From Sphingobium sp. MI1205 (GTDB lineage Bacteria > Pseudomonadota > Alphaproteobacteria > Sphingomonadales > Sphingomonadaceae): a stretch of DNA of 64,000 nucleotides. The position numbers and the translations under genes are program-made. The stretch lies in assembly GCF_001563285.1 (NCBI RefSeq), contig NZ_CP005188.1, forward strand, positions 2,423,501 to 2,487,500. The letters are read 5' to 3'. The stretch's first letter is position 1, and each line of letters starts with the position of its first letter. The notes under the pieces are model-generated. The model saw only the letters and a list, made by a program, of their open reading frames with translations. It searched no databases and was not told where the DNA came from. Below are positions 44,102 through 54,213 of this stretch, piece after piece.

Positions 44102-45790
44102 TTACTTCCCTCCCAGCCGCTCGACCACCTCTCCCGCGTCGCTTTGCCAGGCAAAGACATCCGCGCCTGCCGATTTCAGCTTGGATTCGACGGCTTTGGC
44201 GCGTGTGAAACTGGCGAAGGGGCCGATAAGCAGGCGGTTCGTCCGGCCCCAGCTTGCTACCCAGCCATCTTGTGGAGCGACGTCATCATATTTGCGGCGC
44301 AGGCTCTTGAGCGTAAACGCCAATGCACCACGGTCGGTGCCGATGCCAATCTGGACCCAATTGCGCGAGGGATTGGCGGCAAGCCGAGCCTTTTCCTCTG
44401 CGGCCTTCTTCGCCTTTGCATCCGCTTCAGCCTTGGCCTTTGCGGCGGCGGCCGCCTTTGCCTTGGCGGTGGCAGCTGCCTTTCTGGCCGCCTCTGCCTC
44501 TGCTTGCTGTTCGGCCCGCTGGGCGGCCTGGAGCGCTGCAATTTCAGCCAGATCGACAGCCGCAACGGTTGGGCGACGCTCCTCTTCCGGGACGTCGATG
44601 GCGCGGATGATGTCGGCGAGCGAACGGGTCGCTTCGGGATTGGGCTGCTGACGCGGGACCGATGCGGCAGCCGTTGCCGACGGCTGTTCAGGCGGCAATG
44701 GCTGCGTGGCGGGGGCAGTGCCGGGTTGGGTTGCTGGAATGGCGGACGATGAGGATTGGGACGGCACGGACGCTGAAGCGGGCGGCCCCTGTATTTGAGC
44801 CTGACGCACCGAGGGAGGGGTCTGCGCCAGCGAGGATGGCGCCGGGACGGAAGCCGGCGCGCGTTGAGGCTGCGCGGGCGCACTCTGCATTGGTGCGGGC
44901 TTGGGCCGTTCAGGCTGTACCCGTTGAACGCGCGCGCCTGACGCGGATGCCTGTTGCGCGGGAGCCGGGACGGGCCGCTCCGGCACGACTGCGGCCGGTG
45001 CGGGCACTGCTGGCGCAGGCGCAGGCGCAGCGGCGGCCATCGAAGTTCCAACGGTCGTGGGGAAGCGCCCGAAATGCACCGCCGCCGCCTTTTGCGCGGG
45101 CGTCAGATAGGGCATCTTCTCCATATAGGGGCCCAGCGCAGAGGCGAGCGAGGGCGGCATCGTCTGGCTCGCGATCTTGCGCGCCTCGGCCTGTTTATTG
45201 TTCATCGCCATGATAAAGGCGCGATACCGCCACGCGCCGCGATCGCTTTTATAGAGCAAGGGCTGAAGCACCTTTTCGGCGGCATCGATCTGGCCCGATA
45301 TGCCCAGCGAAGCGGCATAGCGATACAGCAGCTCACTGTCCTGAGGCGCGCGTTTGAGAGCGGCCTGATAGTCTCGTTGCGCCCCCGCCTGATCGCCGGT
45401 CATGTCGCGCGCCAGACCACGGTCGGCCAGCAGCGTCGCTTCCCCGAAACCGAGCCGCGTCGCCTGGTCGAACAGCCGCAGCGCTTCGGCAGGATTTTGC
45501 GTTTTCAGCATGACGCGCCCGAGGCCCGCCTTCACCCGGCCATTATTGGGCTGGATCGCATCGGCGCGCCCGAAAAAGCCCGCCGCCGCGCGCATGTCGT
45601 CCATATCGACCGCCGCTTCGCCAGCGCCGATCAGCGCATCGACATCCCGCGGATTGGACGCCAGGCGAGAAAGGTTGCGGCTGAGATTTTCAGCGCCTGA
45701 AGGGCGGATCGCCTGAATTTGGGCGGGCTGTGCCTGGGCGGTCCCCGATATAATCAGACCACCGAGAATCCATAAAGCTGAGCGTTTCAC
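44102..45790 (-). CDS. Exported TPR- and SPOR-domain protein
   Basis: A 562-residue protein with a cleavable-looking signal (about 1-20, ending AQA). TPR-like helices span about 30-200 (LIGAGEAAVDMDDMRAAAGFFGRAD). A long Pro/Ala/Gln-rich linker follows (about 230-390), then an Ala/Lys/Glu coiled segment (about 415-470). The C-terminal SPOR domain (about 478-555) contains NWVQIGIG and LLIGPFASFTRAKAVESKLKSAGAD. SPOR domains bind denuded glycan at the division septum, so periplasmic action at the septum is likely. Being just downstream of ftsZ supports this. Confidence 0.88.
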   Translation of the reverse strand: MKRSALWILGGLIISGTAQAQPAQIQAIRPSGAENLSRNLSRLASNPRDVDALIGAGEAAVDMDDMRAAAGFFGRADAIQPNNGRVKAGLGRVMLKTQNPAEALRLFDQATRLGFGEATLLADRGLARDMTGDQAGAQRDYQAALKRAPQDSELLYRYAASLGISGQIDAAEKVLQPLLYKSDRGAWRYRAFIMAMNNKQAEARKIASQTMPPSLASALGPYMEKMPYLTPAQKAAAVHFGRFPTTVGTSMAAAAPAPAPAVPAPAAVVPERPVPAPAQQASASGARVQRVQPERPKPAPMQSAPAQPQRAPASVPAPSSLAQTPPSVRQAQIQGPPASASVPSQSSSSAIPATQPGTAPATQPLPPEQPSATAAASVPRQQPNPEATRSLADIIRAIDVPEEERRPTVAAVDLAEIAALQAAQRAEQQAEAEAARKAAATAKAKAAAAAKAKAEADAKAKKAAEEKARLAANPSRNWVQIGIGTDRGALAFTLKSLRRKYDDVAPQDGWVASWGRTNRLLIGPFASFTRAKAVESKLKSAGADVFAWQSDAGEVVERLGGK

Positions 45791-45836
45791 ACAAGCCCTT
45801 TAGCGGATCGATGCGTGAATGGGAAATTTACCGAAG

Positions 45837-45879
45837 GCAAAAGCGCGCCCGGTCGCCCGATGCAACCGACGGCGCGCTT
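45837..45879 (-). terminator. Probable terminator after ftsZ
   Basis: On the minus strand AAGCGCGCC pairs with GGCGCGCTT (45871-45879 with 45841-45849) around a GC-rich loop, followed by TTTTGCC. It lies 30 bases past the ftsZ stop and would separate the dcw cluster from the SPOR-dgt unit. Confidence 0.55.
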
Positions 45880-45908
45880 CGACAGGATAAATGGCTAAGG
45901 TTGCCGCC

Positions 45909-47360
45909 TTACTGATTGCTTTGGCGGTTGAGGAAGCGTGGAATGTCGGGAGTCGATCCGGCATCCTCGCTTGCAGCGGCATGCTTGTCCGCTCCCCTGG
46001 TGAGACCGGCCATACGCTCGAACAGGGTGCCGCCAGTGGCGACCCGTGGCGCAGCCTGTGGTGCGGGAGCCGGAGCGGGCGCGGGTTCCGCTTCCTCGGC
46101 GCCGAGCAGGAGTTCATCCTGTGAGGGATCCTCGTCGGAAAAGACCGCCGCCGGACGCGATGGCGTCGCAGGAGCAGGCTTGGGCGTGGCAGCCGCCGGC
46201 TGCGCGGGCGCTGCGATGGGCGCAGGCTCGGGAGCGGCGGGCACGTCCAGTTCCAGCGTCTCCGGCTCAGGCTCAGGCGCTGCGGCGGGAGCAGATGCAG
46301 GCTGAGGCGCCTGACGCGAAGCTGCGGGGACCGAAACAGCCGGGCGGCTGGCGAAGCTGAAAGGCTGGGTCAGCGGCGCGGCACCAGCGGTCGCTTCACT
46401 GTCGATGCCGGTAGCGACGACCGATACGCGGATCTTGCCGTTCAGTCCGTCATTGAAGGCCGAACCCCAAATGATGTTGGCATCGGGATCAACCAGCTCA
46501 CGGATATGGTTGGCGGCTTCATCGACCTCCATCAGGCGCATGTCCTCGCCCCCGACGATGGATACGATGACGCCCTTCGCACCGCGCATCGACACGCCGT
46601 CGAGCAGCGGGTTGGCGATAGCCTTTTCCGCCGCCTGAAGCGCACGGCCGTCGCCTTCCGCTTCGCCGGTTCCCATCATCGCCTTGCCCATTTCGCCCAT
46701 GACCGAGCGGACATCGGCAAAATCGAGGTTGATGAGGCCCGGCATGACCATGAGGTCGGTGATGCCGCGAACGCCCTGTTGCAGCACTTCGTCCGCCATC
46801 TGGAACGCTTCCTTGAAGGTCGTGTTCGGATTGGCGATCAGGAACAGATTCTGGTTCGGGATGACGATCAGCGTATCGACATGCTTTTGGAGTTCGTCGA
46901 TGCCGCTTTCCGCCGACTTCATGCGGCGGTTGCCTTCGAAGGTGAAGGGCTTGGTCACGACGCCGACGGTCAGGATGCCCTTGTCGCGCGCGGCCTTGGC
47001 GATGACGGGAGCAGCGCCCGTACCGGTGCCGCCGCCCATGCCGGCCGCGATGAAGCACATATGCGCGCCGTTCAGCGCGTCTTCGACCGAGGCGATGGTT
47101 TCTTCGGCAGCGGCTTTCCCGATTTCGGGGCGCGATCCGGCGCCAAGACCTTCGGTAATCTGCGGGCCAAGCTGGATACGGCGTTCAGCAGGCGAAGCAT
47201 TGAGCGCCTGCGCATCGGTGTTGGCCACGATGAAATCGACGCCCTCGACCGACGCGGCGATCATATTTGCAATGGCGTTACCGCCAGCGCCGCCAACGCC
47301 GATCACCGCGATGCGAGGCTTCAACTCGTCCACATGCGGTGGGCTGATCTCAATGCTCAT
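45909..47360 (-). CDS. ftsZ: Cell division protein FtsZ
   Basis: A tubulin-like GTPase that forms the Z ring, 483 residues. GTP-binding features are [10 protein letters not shown] (21-30), the tubulin signature GGGTGTG (109-115) and the T7 loop [11 protein letters not shown]. After about residue 320 comes a long Pro/Ala/Glu linker, and the protein ends with the conserved peptide [10 protein letters not shown] that binds FtsA and other partners. A GGAGGGAG ribosome site precedes the ATG at 47360. It is the last gene of the dcw order, after an AT-rich 110-base gap. Confidence 0.97.
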   Translation of the reverse strand: MSIEISPPHVDELKPRIAVIGVGGAGGNAIANMIAASVEGVDFIVANTDAQALNASPAERRIQLGPQITEGLGAGSRPEIGKAAAEETIASVEDALNGAHMCFIAAGMGGGTGTGAAPVIAKAARDKGILTVGVVTKPFTFEGNRRMKSAESGIDELQKHVDTLIVIPNQNLFLIANPNTTFKEAFQMADEVLQQGVRGITDLMVMPGLINLDFADVRSVMGEMGKAMMGTGEAEGDGRALQAAEKAIANPLLDGVSMRGAKGVIVSIVGGEDMRLMEVDEAANHIRELVDPDANIIWGSAFNDGLNGKIRVSVVATGIDSEATAGAAPLTQPFSFASRPAVSVPAASRQAPQPASAPAAAPEPEPETLELDVPAAPEPAPIAAPAQPAAATPKPAPATPSRPAAVFSDEDPSQDELLLGAEEAEPAPAPAPAPQAAPRVATGGTLFERMAGLTRGADKHAAASEDAGSTPDIPRFLNRQSNQ

Positions 47361-47470
47361 AAATACTAGCTCCCTCCAGCTTCGGCGACATGAGCGAAAC
47401 TGTCATCGAAGATTAATGCAACAGAAAATGGTGTATTTCACCAGCAAATTTCGTTCAGCTTCCGATTTAT
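47361..47470 (-). promoter_or_regulatory. AT-rich gap before ftsZ, probable internal promoter region
   Basis: This is the largest gap in an otherwise tightly packed cluster and is conspicuously AT-rich. On the minus strand it includes TTTC-N7-TTAA (47413-47427), a partial match to the alphaproteobacterial CtrA site TTAA-N7-TTAA. A strong ribosome site for ftsZ stands at its downstream end. No firm -10/-35 pair is claimed. Confidence 0.45.
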
Positions 47471-48757
47471 TCAATAGTTCGTCTTCATCGCCCGCATCAT
47501 CCGCTGCCACCATTGGGGCGGATTGATACGATGAACGGTCTGAGGCGCGGGCGCTATCGTTCTAAGATCAACCGGGTTCGATGCGCCGTAAAGCGCAAGA
47601 CCGGCCAGCGTCGCGAAGGCAGGGCCGCTATGCGCTTCCGGCATCGCCGCCAGGCCGCGCGGCCGGCCAATGCGAACGGCGCGGCCAAGCGCACCCTGCG
47701 CATAATCGGCAATGCCTTTCAACTCGGCCCCGCCGCCAGTCAGCACCACCTGCCGCCCGGTTGGCGAATTGAAACCCATTCCGGCAAGCGCCGTGTTGAC
47801 TTCCGTCATCAACAGATTGAGCCGTTCGCAGATCACGGCAACCAGCGCGGCGCGCGTGATCTTGCCCCCGTCCGCATTCGGGCCAGCGCTTTGCCCCGGC
47901 ACGGCGACGTCACCATGGGGAGGCGCGATCTCTATCATGTCCCGGAAGTCCCGGCGATTCTGCATCGCAGACCCGTAGAAGCATTTGATCCGTTCAGCCT
48001 GGCTGCGCCGGATGCCGAACGCGGATGCAATGTCGTCAGTAATGTCGGACGCCCCCATCGGGATGCTGTGCAGCCCGACCAGCATACCCCCGGCATAAAG
48101 CGAGACATTGGTGACACCCGCGCCCAGTTCAACCAGCGCGACCCCCAGATCCCTTTCTTCTTCGGAAAGGCAGGCAAGACCGGTCGCGATTGGTGATGCG
48201 ACGATGGAGTTGACGTTCAGATAAGCGCCGCGCACGCACAGGTCGAGATTTGCGAGGGGCGCGCCATCGGCCAGCACGACATGGATGTCCACGCCAAGCA
48301 GATCCGCATGCATCCCCAGCGGCTTCTTGACCGGCACCTTGCCATTGATCGTGAAGCAGGTCGGTTGCGCGTGGAGCACGACCCGTCCATCGGGATCGAT
48401 CCCCTGCTGGCCGGTGGCGAGCAGGTCGTCAATGTCGGGCTGTTCAACCCGGTAGCCGCCCATGTCGCGCTCTACCGTAACGACGTCGCTGACCAGGCTG
48501 CCGCCTGAAAAGCTGACCCATACGTCCTCGATATTGGTGCCCGCGACGCGCTCGGCCTGTTCGACGGTTTCGCGCACGGCAAGCTCGGTGCGTTCCATGT
48601 CGGCGATGAAGCCGCGGCGCACGCCCCGGCTTTCCCGCTGACCCGTGCCCAGGATCGCCAGCTCACCCGTTTCGGCGCGCCCCGCAATCAATGCGGACAC
48701 CTTCCACGATCCTATATCGATCGCGGTGACGAGCTTGTCTACCTTGGGCTGCGCCAT
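47471..48757 (-). CDS. ftsA: Cell division protein FtsA
   Basis: An actin-like ATPase that tethers FtsZ to the membrane, 428 residues. The phosphate-1 loop is TAIDIGSWKVSALI (about 12-25), the SHS2 region runs about 85-165, and the ATP loops VELGAGVTNVSLY and VLTGGGAELKG (about 343-353) follow. The C-terminus ends in an amphipathic basic stretch (WWQRMMRAMK), the usual membrane-targeting helix. ftsQ ends 5 bases upstream. Confidence 0.96.
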   Translation of the reverse strand: MAQPKVDKLVTAIDIGSWKVSALIAGRAETGELAILGTGQRESRGVRRGFIADMERTELAVRETVEQAERVAGTNIEDVWVSFSGGSLVSDVVTVERDMGGYRVEQPDIDDLLATGQQGIDPDGRVVLHAQPTCFTINGKVPVKKPLGMHADLLGVDIHVVLADGAPLANLDLCVRGAYLNVNSIVASPIATGLACLSEEERDLGVALVELGAGVTNVSLYAGGMLVGLHSIPMGASDITDDIASAFGIRRSQAERIKCFYGSAMQNRRDFRDMIEIAPPHGDVAVPGQSAGPNADGGKITRAALVAVICERLNLLMTEVNTALAGMGFNSPTGRQVVLTGGGAELKGIADYAQGALGRAVRIGRPRGLAAMPEAHSGPAFATLAGLALYGASNPVDLRTIAPAPQTVHRINPPQWWQRMMRAMKTNY

Positions 48758-48762
48758 GATCG

Positions 48763-49701
48763 TCAGCCTTCCTCGCCAGCGGTCACTGCCTTGGCTTCGA
48801 TGTCGGGCTTCCGGCCAGCCTGGTCCTGGGGAAGGCGCAGGACGAAGCGGTCGGGATCGCGCATGTCGAATTTAACGATACCGCGCCCCAGCAGGCGATT
48901 GACGCCGTCCATACGGGCAAAGTTGACCAGCGCCGTGGCGGACGCGTTGCTCCCTTCGGGCAGAGAAAGCGTTTCGCCCGATTGGAAGCGCAAGTCCCAC
49001 CGACGGTTGCCGACCCATGTCGCCCCGGCCAGCATCGGTTTCAACGCAGGCGCATTCTCCATCAACTTGTTGAGCCCCGCGGTCTGGCGGTTGGCATCCG
49101 GGCCGACCACCAGCGGCAGATCGGGCATTGCGTCGGTGGAAACGGATTGCAGCACGATGCCCTGCACATCGATCAGGTGCAGCTGACCATCATGCTGCCA
49201 TACCGCGACCGGATCGCGCTCCACGATATCGACGACAAGCGTGTCGGGAAGGCGACGCGAAATACGCGCGTCCTTGACCCAACCGAGTTTCAGCATCTCG
49301 TTCCGTACCTTGGGCAGGTCGAGCGAAAGCATGGAACGGTCCACCTGACCGAGCGCGATGTTGTAGACCGGCAGCTCGCCCATCCGTTCGACGCCCCGGA
49401 CTTCCACCTTCTGCACTTCGAAACCAGCGTTGGCGGCGACTTGGGCGACTTTCTGCTCGGCCATGGCGGGCACGCCGAGCAACGCGGCAACGCCTGCGGT
49501 CGCGGCGACGACAATGCCGACGATCGCCCAACTCGCCATCCGCTGAAGCGTGTCATCGCTGACAGGCAGGGCATGGACAAGACGCCCAATCCATGAACGC
49601 CGCTTGCCCGGCCTGCCCCGCCCCGGTCCATTTCGACCACGTGGCCCGGCCGTGCGCGCCAATCGCGCCGTCCCGCCCCGCCGGATGCGTGCTTCAGCCA
49701 T
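48763..49701 (-). CDS. ftsQ: Cell division protein FtsQ
   Basis: A bitopic divisome protein, 312 residues. The cytosolic N-terminus is Arg/Gly-rich, one TM helix spans about 55-80 (ASWAIVGIVVAATAGVAALL), a POTRA domain follows (FEVQKVEVRGVERM, about 94-107), then the beta FtsQ domain containing RRLPDTLVVDIVERDPVAVWQ. The ATG at 49701 overlaps the ddl stop by 8 bases. Length is normal for alphaproteobacteria. Confidence 0.95.
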   Translation of the reverse strand: MAEARIRRGGTARLARTAGPRGRNGPGRGRPGKRRSWIGRLVHALPVSDDTLQRMASWAIVGIVVAATAGVAALLGVPAMAEQKVAQVAANAGFEVQKVEVRGVERMGELPVYNIALGQVDRSMLSLDLPKVRNEMLKLGWVKDARISRRLPDTLVVDIVERDPVAVWQHDGQLHLIDVQGIVLQSVSTDAMPDLPLVVGPDANRQTAGLNKLMENAPALKPMLAGATWVGNRRWDLRFQSGETLSLPEGSNASATALVNFARMDGVNRLLGRGIVKFDMRDPDRFVLRLPQDQAGRKPDIEAKAVTAGEEG

Positions 49702-50653
49702 TGCCTGCCCCCTTTGCGCCCTGCTTCTGCTTCAGCGCATCTTCGACAATACGCTCGACCAGTTCGGGATAGTCAATGCCGAGTTTCGCCGCCTGTTCCG
49801 GCACCAGGCTCAGGGGCGTCATGCCCGGCTGGGTGTTGACCTCCAGCAGGTACAGCCCTTCGACACCCTGCGTATCATCCCAGCGGAAGTCGGAGCGCGA
49901 CGCCCCCCGGCATCCCAGCAGCCGGTGCGCGCGAAGGGCGATCGCCTTGCATGCCTCGCTGATTTCGCTGGGGATGTCCGCCGGGCAGACATGTTCGGTC
50001 ATGCCGTCGGTATATTTGGCGTCAAAATCATAGAAGCCACTTTTGGGCCGCAGTTCGGTGACCAGCAACGCCTCCTCACCCAGCACGGCGGTCGTCAGTT
50101 CGCGGCCCCGAATATAGGGTTCGGCCAGCAGTTCATCGAAATGCTGCCAGGGCCCTTCCACATCGCGGCCAATAGGAAAACCGTAATTACCCTCCGGCAT
50201 GACGATGGCCACGCCTACCGAACTGCCTTCATTGACCGGCTTCACCACATAGGGGCGTGGCATCGGATCTGCGTCGAACAGGCTTGCGCTGGTCACGACA
50301 TGACCGCCGGGCATGGGAATGCCATGGGGCACCAGCGCCTGTTTGGTCAGTTGCTTGTCGATGGCGATGACCGAGGTAGCGAGGCCGCTATGCGTATAGG
50401 TGATCCCCATCAGATCCATCATGCCCTGCACCGTGCCATCTTCGCCGGGAACGCCGTGGAGGGCATTGAAAACGACATCGGCATCAGCTTCCGCGAGGCG
50501 GGCGGCGACATGACGATCCATGTCGATCCGCGTCACCTTGTGCCCGCGCGATTCCAGCGCCTTGGCCACGCCTTCGCCACTCGACAGGGATACGGGCCGC
50601 TCGGCGGACCAGCCACCCATCAGGACGGCAACATGCCAGGGGCCACGGCTCAC
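49694..50653 (-). CDS. ddl: D-alanine--D-alanine ligase
   Basis: An ATP-grasp enzyme making the D-Ala-D-Ala dipeptide of peptidoglycan, 319 residues from a GTG at 50653 that overlaps the murB stop (GTGA). Motifs: HVAVLMGGWSAER (about 7-19), HGVPGEDG, the ATP-grasp lysine in YVVKPVNEGSSVGV, and the metal site in LLEVNTQPGMT. The open frame extends to 51142, but that part is inside murB and non-coding. It is coupled to murB before and ftsQ after. Confidence 0.95.
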   Translation of the reverse strand: MSRGPWHVAVLMGGWSAERPVSLSSGEGVAKALESRGHKVTRIDMDRHVAARLAEADADVVFNALHGVPGEDGTVQGMMDLMGITYTHSGLATSVIAIDKQLTKQALVPHGIPMPGGHVVTSASLFDADPMPRPYVVKPVNEGSSVGVAIVMPEGNYGFPIGRDVEGPWQHFDELLAEPYIRGRELTTAVLGEEALLVTELRPKSGFYDFDAKYTDGMTEHVCPADIPSEISEACKAIALRAHRLLGCRGASRSDFRWDDTQGVEGLYLLEVNTQPGMTPLSLVPEQAAKLGIDYPELVERIVEDALKQKQGAKGAGNG

Positions 50654-51591
50654 TTCTTCACTCCCACGCGATCTTCCTGAGCGGCGTGATCGGCCAACAA
50701 GCCCACGCGCTGAATTTCCCATTCCAGTTCGATGCCACTCTTTTCCTTCACGCGGCGGCGCACTTCCTCGCCCAGCGCCTCGATATCGGCGCTGGTGGCA
50801 TCGCCCAGGTTGAGGAGGAAATTGGTGTGCTTTTCCGAAACCTGCGCGCCGCCCAGTTGCAGGCCACGGCATCCGGCCTGATCCACCAGCGCCCACGCCT
50901 TGTGCCCCGCGGGATTCTTGAAGGTGGAACCGCCAGTCTTGCTGCGGAGCGGCTGGCTTTCCTCGCGCGCGGCGGCAATGCGGTTCATTTCCGCCTGAAT
51001 GGCGGCGGGATCGCCGGGGATGCCGCGAAAGACCGCGCTCACCACCACCGCCCCTTCGGGCAGCGCGCTGTGGCGATAGGTATAGCTCAGTGCGTCCAGG
51101 CCCAGAGTCACGCGCTTCCCGGAGCGGAGCACCACGTCGCACTCGACGAGAATGTCGCAGGTCTCACGACCATAGGCGCCGCCATTCATGCGGACGAAGC
51201 CGCCCACGGTGCCGGGAATGGAGCGCAGAAATTCCAGACCCGCAATAGCAGCGTCCCGCGCGGTCGAGGATACGAGAATGCCAGAGGCCCCTCCCCCGCA
51301 GCGAAGCGTCGTCGCGTCGATTTGCTCGACCTTGGCGAACGGCTTGCCCAGTCGCACGACGACACCGGGCACGCCGCCATCGCGTACGATCAGGTTGGAA
51401 CCGAGGCCGAGCGCCATCACTGGAACCGCCGGATCCAGCCGCGCAAGAAAATCGGACAGGTCCTCAACATCCTTGGGCTCGAACAACCATTGCGCAACGC
51501 CGCCCGCCTTGAACCAGACGAGCGGCGCGAGCGGCGCATCAGCCTTTAGCGACCCGCGAACCGAAGGAAGGGGCGCAATCGTTGTTGTCAA
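50650..51591 (-). CDS. murB: UDP-N-acetylenolpyruvoylglucosamine reductase
   Basis: A flavoenzyme forming UDP-MurNAc. No in-frame ATG exists near the homologous start, so I chose the TTG at 51591 (then TTTIAPLPSVRG, 313 residues), preceded by a GGGGG stretch; another TTG at 51651 would overlap murC. FAD-binding motifs are GLGSNLIVRDGG and SIPGTVGGFVRMNGGAYG. The catalytic serine lies in GGSTFKNP (type I length) and the C-terminal Glu in SGIELEWEIQRVG. Coupled to ddl by GTGA. Confidence 0.92.
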   Translation of the reverse strand: MTTTIAPLPSVRGSLKADAPLAPLVWFKAGGVAQWLFEPKDVEDLSDFLARLDPAVPVMALGLGSNLIVRDGGVPGVVVRLGKPFAKVEQIDATTLRCGGGASGILVSSTARDAAIAGLEFLRSIPGTVGGFVRMNGGAYGRETCDILVECDVVLRSGKRVTLGLDALSYTYRHSALPEGAVVVSAVFRGIPGDPAAIQAEMNRIAAAREESQPLRSKTGGSTFKNPAGHKAWALVDQAGCRGLQLGGAQVSEKHTNFLLNLGDATSADIEALGEEVRRRVKEKSGIELEWEIQRVGLLADHAAQEDRVGVKK

Positions 51592-51628
51592 ACGACCAAC
51601 CCCCGGACCAGGATTTGGGAAAAGGGCA

Positions 51629-53050
51629 TCAGGCAGCTTCCCGAGCCGCAACGGCCGGGGCGAGACCCGCCGCCCATTTGGTGATGTCGCCCGCGCCGAG
51701 ACAGACGATCATATCGTCCGCCTGAATATCCGCCGCTATGGTGCGGGCCAGATCTTCTGCGCTGTCCACTGTGGCTGCAGATCGATGTCCCCGCCGTTTG
51801 AGACCGGCGACCAGTTCGGCGCTGTCCACGCCATCTATGGGCTGTTCGCCGGCTGCATAGACTGGCGCTGCATAGACGATATCAGCGTCGTTGAACGCCT
51901 GCTGGAACTCGTCCATCAGGTCGCGCAGTCGCGTGAAACGGTGAGGCTGGACCACGGCGATCACACGGCCCCTGGCGCCTTCGCGGGCGGCGGCCAGGAC
52001 GGCCTTGATCTCAACCGGATGGTGGCCATAGTCGTCGATGATTGTCGCAACGCCCTGACCTGCGGGGATTTCGCCCACCTTGGTAAAGCGGCGCTTTACG
52101 CCCCCGAACTTGGCGAAGCCGGTCTGGATGATCGCGTCGTCGATTCCCATCTGCAACGCCACGCCAATCGCCGCCATGGCGTTCAGGACATTGTGGCGGC
52201 CAGGCATCGGCATTTCGATGCCATCGATCCGACGAAGCGAACCGTCCCGCTCGCGGATCTGCACATCAAAGCGATTACCGCCGGGGATAGGCTGGACATT
52301 CTCGCCGCGAATGTCGGCTTGCGCGGAAAAACCGTAAGTGACGATGCGCCGGTCCTGAACCCGGGGCAGGATCGCCTGCACTTCGGGATGGTCGAGACAC
52401 AGCATCGCCGCGCCGTAGAATGGCACATTCTCGACGAACTCGACGAAGGCGTCCTTCACCTTGTCGAAGCTGCCATAATGATCGAGATGTTCGGGATCGA
52501 TATTGGTGACAACCGCCAGCGTCCCGTCCAGACGCAGGAAGCTGCCATCGCTTTCGTCGGCCTCGACCACCATCCAATCGCTCTTGCCAAGGCGGGCGTT
52601 GGAACCATAACTGTTGATGATGCCGCCATTGATTACGGTCGGGTCCACCCCACCCGCGTCCAGCAATGCTGCGATCATGGATGTCGTCGTGGTCTTGCCA
52701 TGCGTGCCGGCGACCGCCACGGTCGATTTCAGACGCATCAATTCCGCCAGCATTTCCGCGCGGCGAATGACGGGAACGCGATTTTCCAGAGCCAGATCGA
52801 CTTCTGGATTACCCTTCTTGATGGCAGTGGAAGTCACGACAACAGCGGCGTCGCCCAGATTTTCGGCCTTGTGGCCGATCATCACATCAATGCCCTTCTT
52901 GCGCAGGCCTTCCACGACATAGCCTTCGGCGACGTCGGACCCCTGAACCTTGTAACCCAAATTGTGCATCACCTCGGCGATGCCGGACATGCCGATCCCA
53001 CCAATGCCGATGAAATGGATCGTGCCGATGTCGGTGCCGACACCCTTCAT
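51629..53050 (-). CDS. murC: UDP-N-acetylmuramate--L-alanine ligase
   Basis: Adds L-Ala to UDP-MurNAc, 473 residues. It has the Rossmann start [16 protein letters not shown] (13-28), the ATP loop [12 protein letters not shown] (about 115-126), the ENVPFYGAA region and a C-terminal [13 protein letters not shown] motif. The ATG at 53050 overlaps the murG stop (ATGA). A 37-base gap precedes murB. Confidence 0.96.
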   Translation of the reverse strand: MKGVGTDIGTIHFIGIGGIGMSGIAEVMHNLGYKVQGSDVAEGYVVEGLRKKGIDVMIGHKAENLGDAAVVVTSTAIKKGNPEVDLALENRVPVIRRAEMLAELMRLKSTVAVAGTHGKTTTTSMIAALLDAGGVDPTVINGGIINSYGSNARLGKSDWMVVEADESDGSFLRLDGTLAVVTNIDPEHLDHYGSFDKVKDAFVEFVENVPFYGAAMLCLDHPEVQAILPRVQDRRIVTYGFSAQADIRGENVQPIPGGNRFDVQIRERDGSLRRIDGIEMPMPGRHNVLNAMAAIGVALQMGIDDAIIQTGFAKFGGVKRRFTKVGEIPAGQGVATIIDDYGHHPVEIKAVLAAAREGARGRVIAVVQPHRFTRLRDLMDEFQQAFNDADIVYAAPVYAAGEQPIDGVDSAELVAGLKRRGHRSAATVDSAEDLARTIAADIQADDMIVCLGAGDITKWAAGLAPAVAAREAA

Positions 53051-54213
53051 GCGGGAACTCCCTGGAGATTGAGGCTGGTCGGCAGCGGGCCGACGCGAAG
53101 CGGGTCATTGAGGATGGGCGCAGCGCCAATGCTTTCCAGCAGATCGGCCATGTCGCGCGCCGCATGCGGGCGGCCGCAGGCGCGAGCACGCTTGGCGGCG
53201 TTTTGAAGCGCGCCGGGTTCCATCGCCATCTTCTGCATCTGCTTGGCCAGCTCTACGGCGGTGAAGCGCGACTGCGGGATGGTACGCGCGCCGCCAGCCT
53301 CCGTCATTTCACGAGCGTTGACCGTCTGATGGTCGTCCATCGCGCTGGGCAGCGGAACCAGAATCGCCGGACGGCCAGCGCAGGTGAGTTCCGCGAGCGT
53401 CGACGCGCCTGCACGGGCGATGACTAGATGCGACCAGCTCAACTTTTCGGGCACGTCATTGAAATAGGTCGCCAGATCCGCCGGAATTTCCAGGTCGGCA
53501 TAAAGATGGCGGACGCGCTCAATATCTTCAGCGCGGCATTGCTGCGTCACCTGCAGGCGGCGGCGCAAACTGAGCGGCAGCATGCCAAGGCCATCGGGCA
53601 CGACAGAGGACAGAATGCTGGCCCCTTGGCTGCCGCCGATCACGAGGACGCGAAAGACGCTTTCATCCGTCAGCGCAGGAAAGTCTTCGTCGCGCAGCGC
53701 CTTCACTTCCTCTCGCACGGGATTGCCGACGAGATGCACCTTCGCCGCATATTTGTCGCGAAGGCGCTCGACGCGGGGATAGGCCGTGGCAATCGCATCG
53801 ACCCGGCGGGCGAGAAGGCGATTGACGCGGCCGAGCACGGCATTCTGCTCATGGATAGCAGTCGGGATGCCATCGGCCAGCGCACCCAACAGAGCGGGCA
53901 TGGCGGGATAGCCGCCGAAGCCAACTACGGCAGTCGGACGGAAGGTCTCGTTGAGGCGTCGGGCCATGGCGCGACCTGCAAGGATCGCTTTCAGCGCGCC
54001 GGGCCAGCTCTTCGGATTGCTGGTCATGCGGCCTGCGGGAAGCACGTGAACCTGCGCTCGATCGAATATCCCCGGGATCTTCGCGCCCCGCTCATCCGTC
54101 ACTAATGCAACATGATGGCCGCGCGCCATCAGTTCTTCGGCCACGGCATGCGCCGGAATCATGTGACCACCCGTCCCGCCAGCGGCAAGGACGAAGTGAC
54201 GGGAAATGCTCAT
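53047..54213 (-). CDS. murG: Lipid II synthase MurG
   Basis: A membrane-associated glycosyltransferase that adds GlcNAc to lipid I, 388 residues. Glycine loops are [13 protein letters not shown] (about 9-21), [18 protein letters not shown] and GGSQGA. The C-terminal donor site has [11 protein letters not shown] and [14 protein letters not shown]. The start is the ATG at 54213, overlapping the ftsW stop by ATGA; the longer frame to 54297 lies in ftsW. Confidence 0.96.
   Translation of the reverse strand: MSISRHFVLAAGGTGGHMIPAHAVAEELMARGHHVALVTDERGAKIPGIFDRAQVHVLPAGRMTSNPKSWPGALKAILAGRAMARRLNETFRPTAVVGFGGYPAMPALLGALADGIPTAIHEQNAVLGRVNRLLARRVDAIATAYPRVERLRDKYAAKVHLVGNPVREEVKALRDEDFPALTDESVFRVLVIGGSQGASILSSVVPDGLGMLPLSLRRRLQVTQQCRAEDIERVRHLYADLEIPADLATYFNDVPEKLSWSHLVIARAGASTLAELTCAGRPAILVPLPSAMDDHQTVNAREMTEAGGARTIPQSRFTAVELAKQMQKMAMEPGALQNAAKRARACGRPHAARDMADLLESIGAAPILNDPLRVGPLPTSLNLQGVPA

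Noticed and set aside
45800..46117. 105-residue minus-strand ORF at the ftsZ end
   Set aside because: Overlaps the ftsZ tail and terminator in another frame; no family features.
49550..50680. 376-residue open frame opposite ddl/ftsQ
   Set aside because: Antisense shadow; both minus-strand genes are complete and motif-positive.
51188..53206. 672-residue open frame opposite murB/murC
   Set aside because: Antisense to two certain genes; no motif found.
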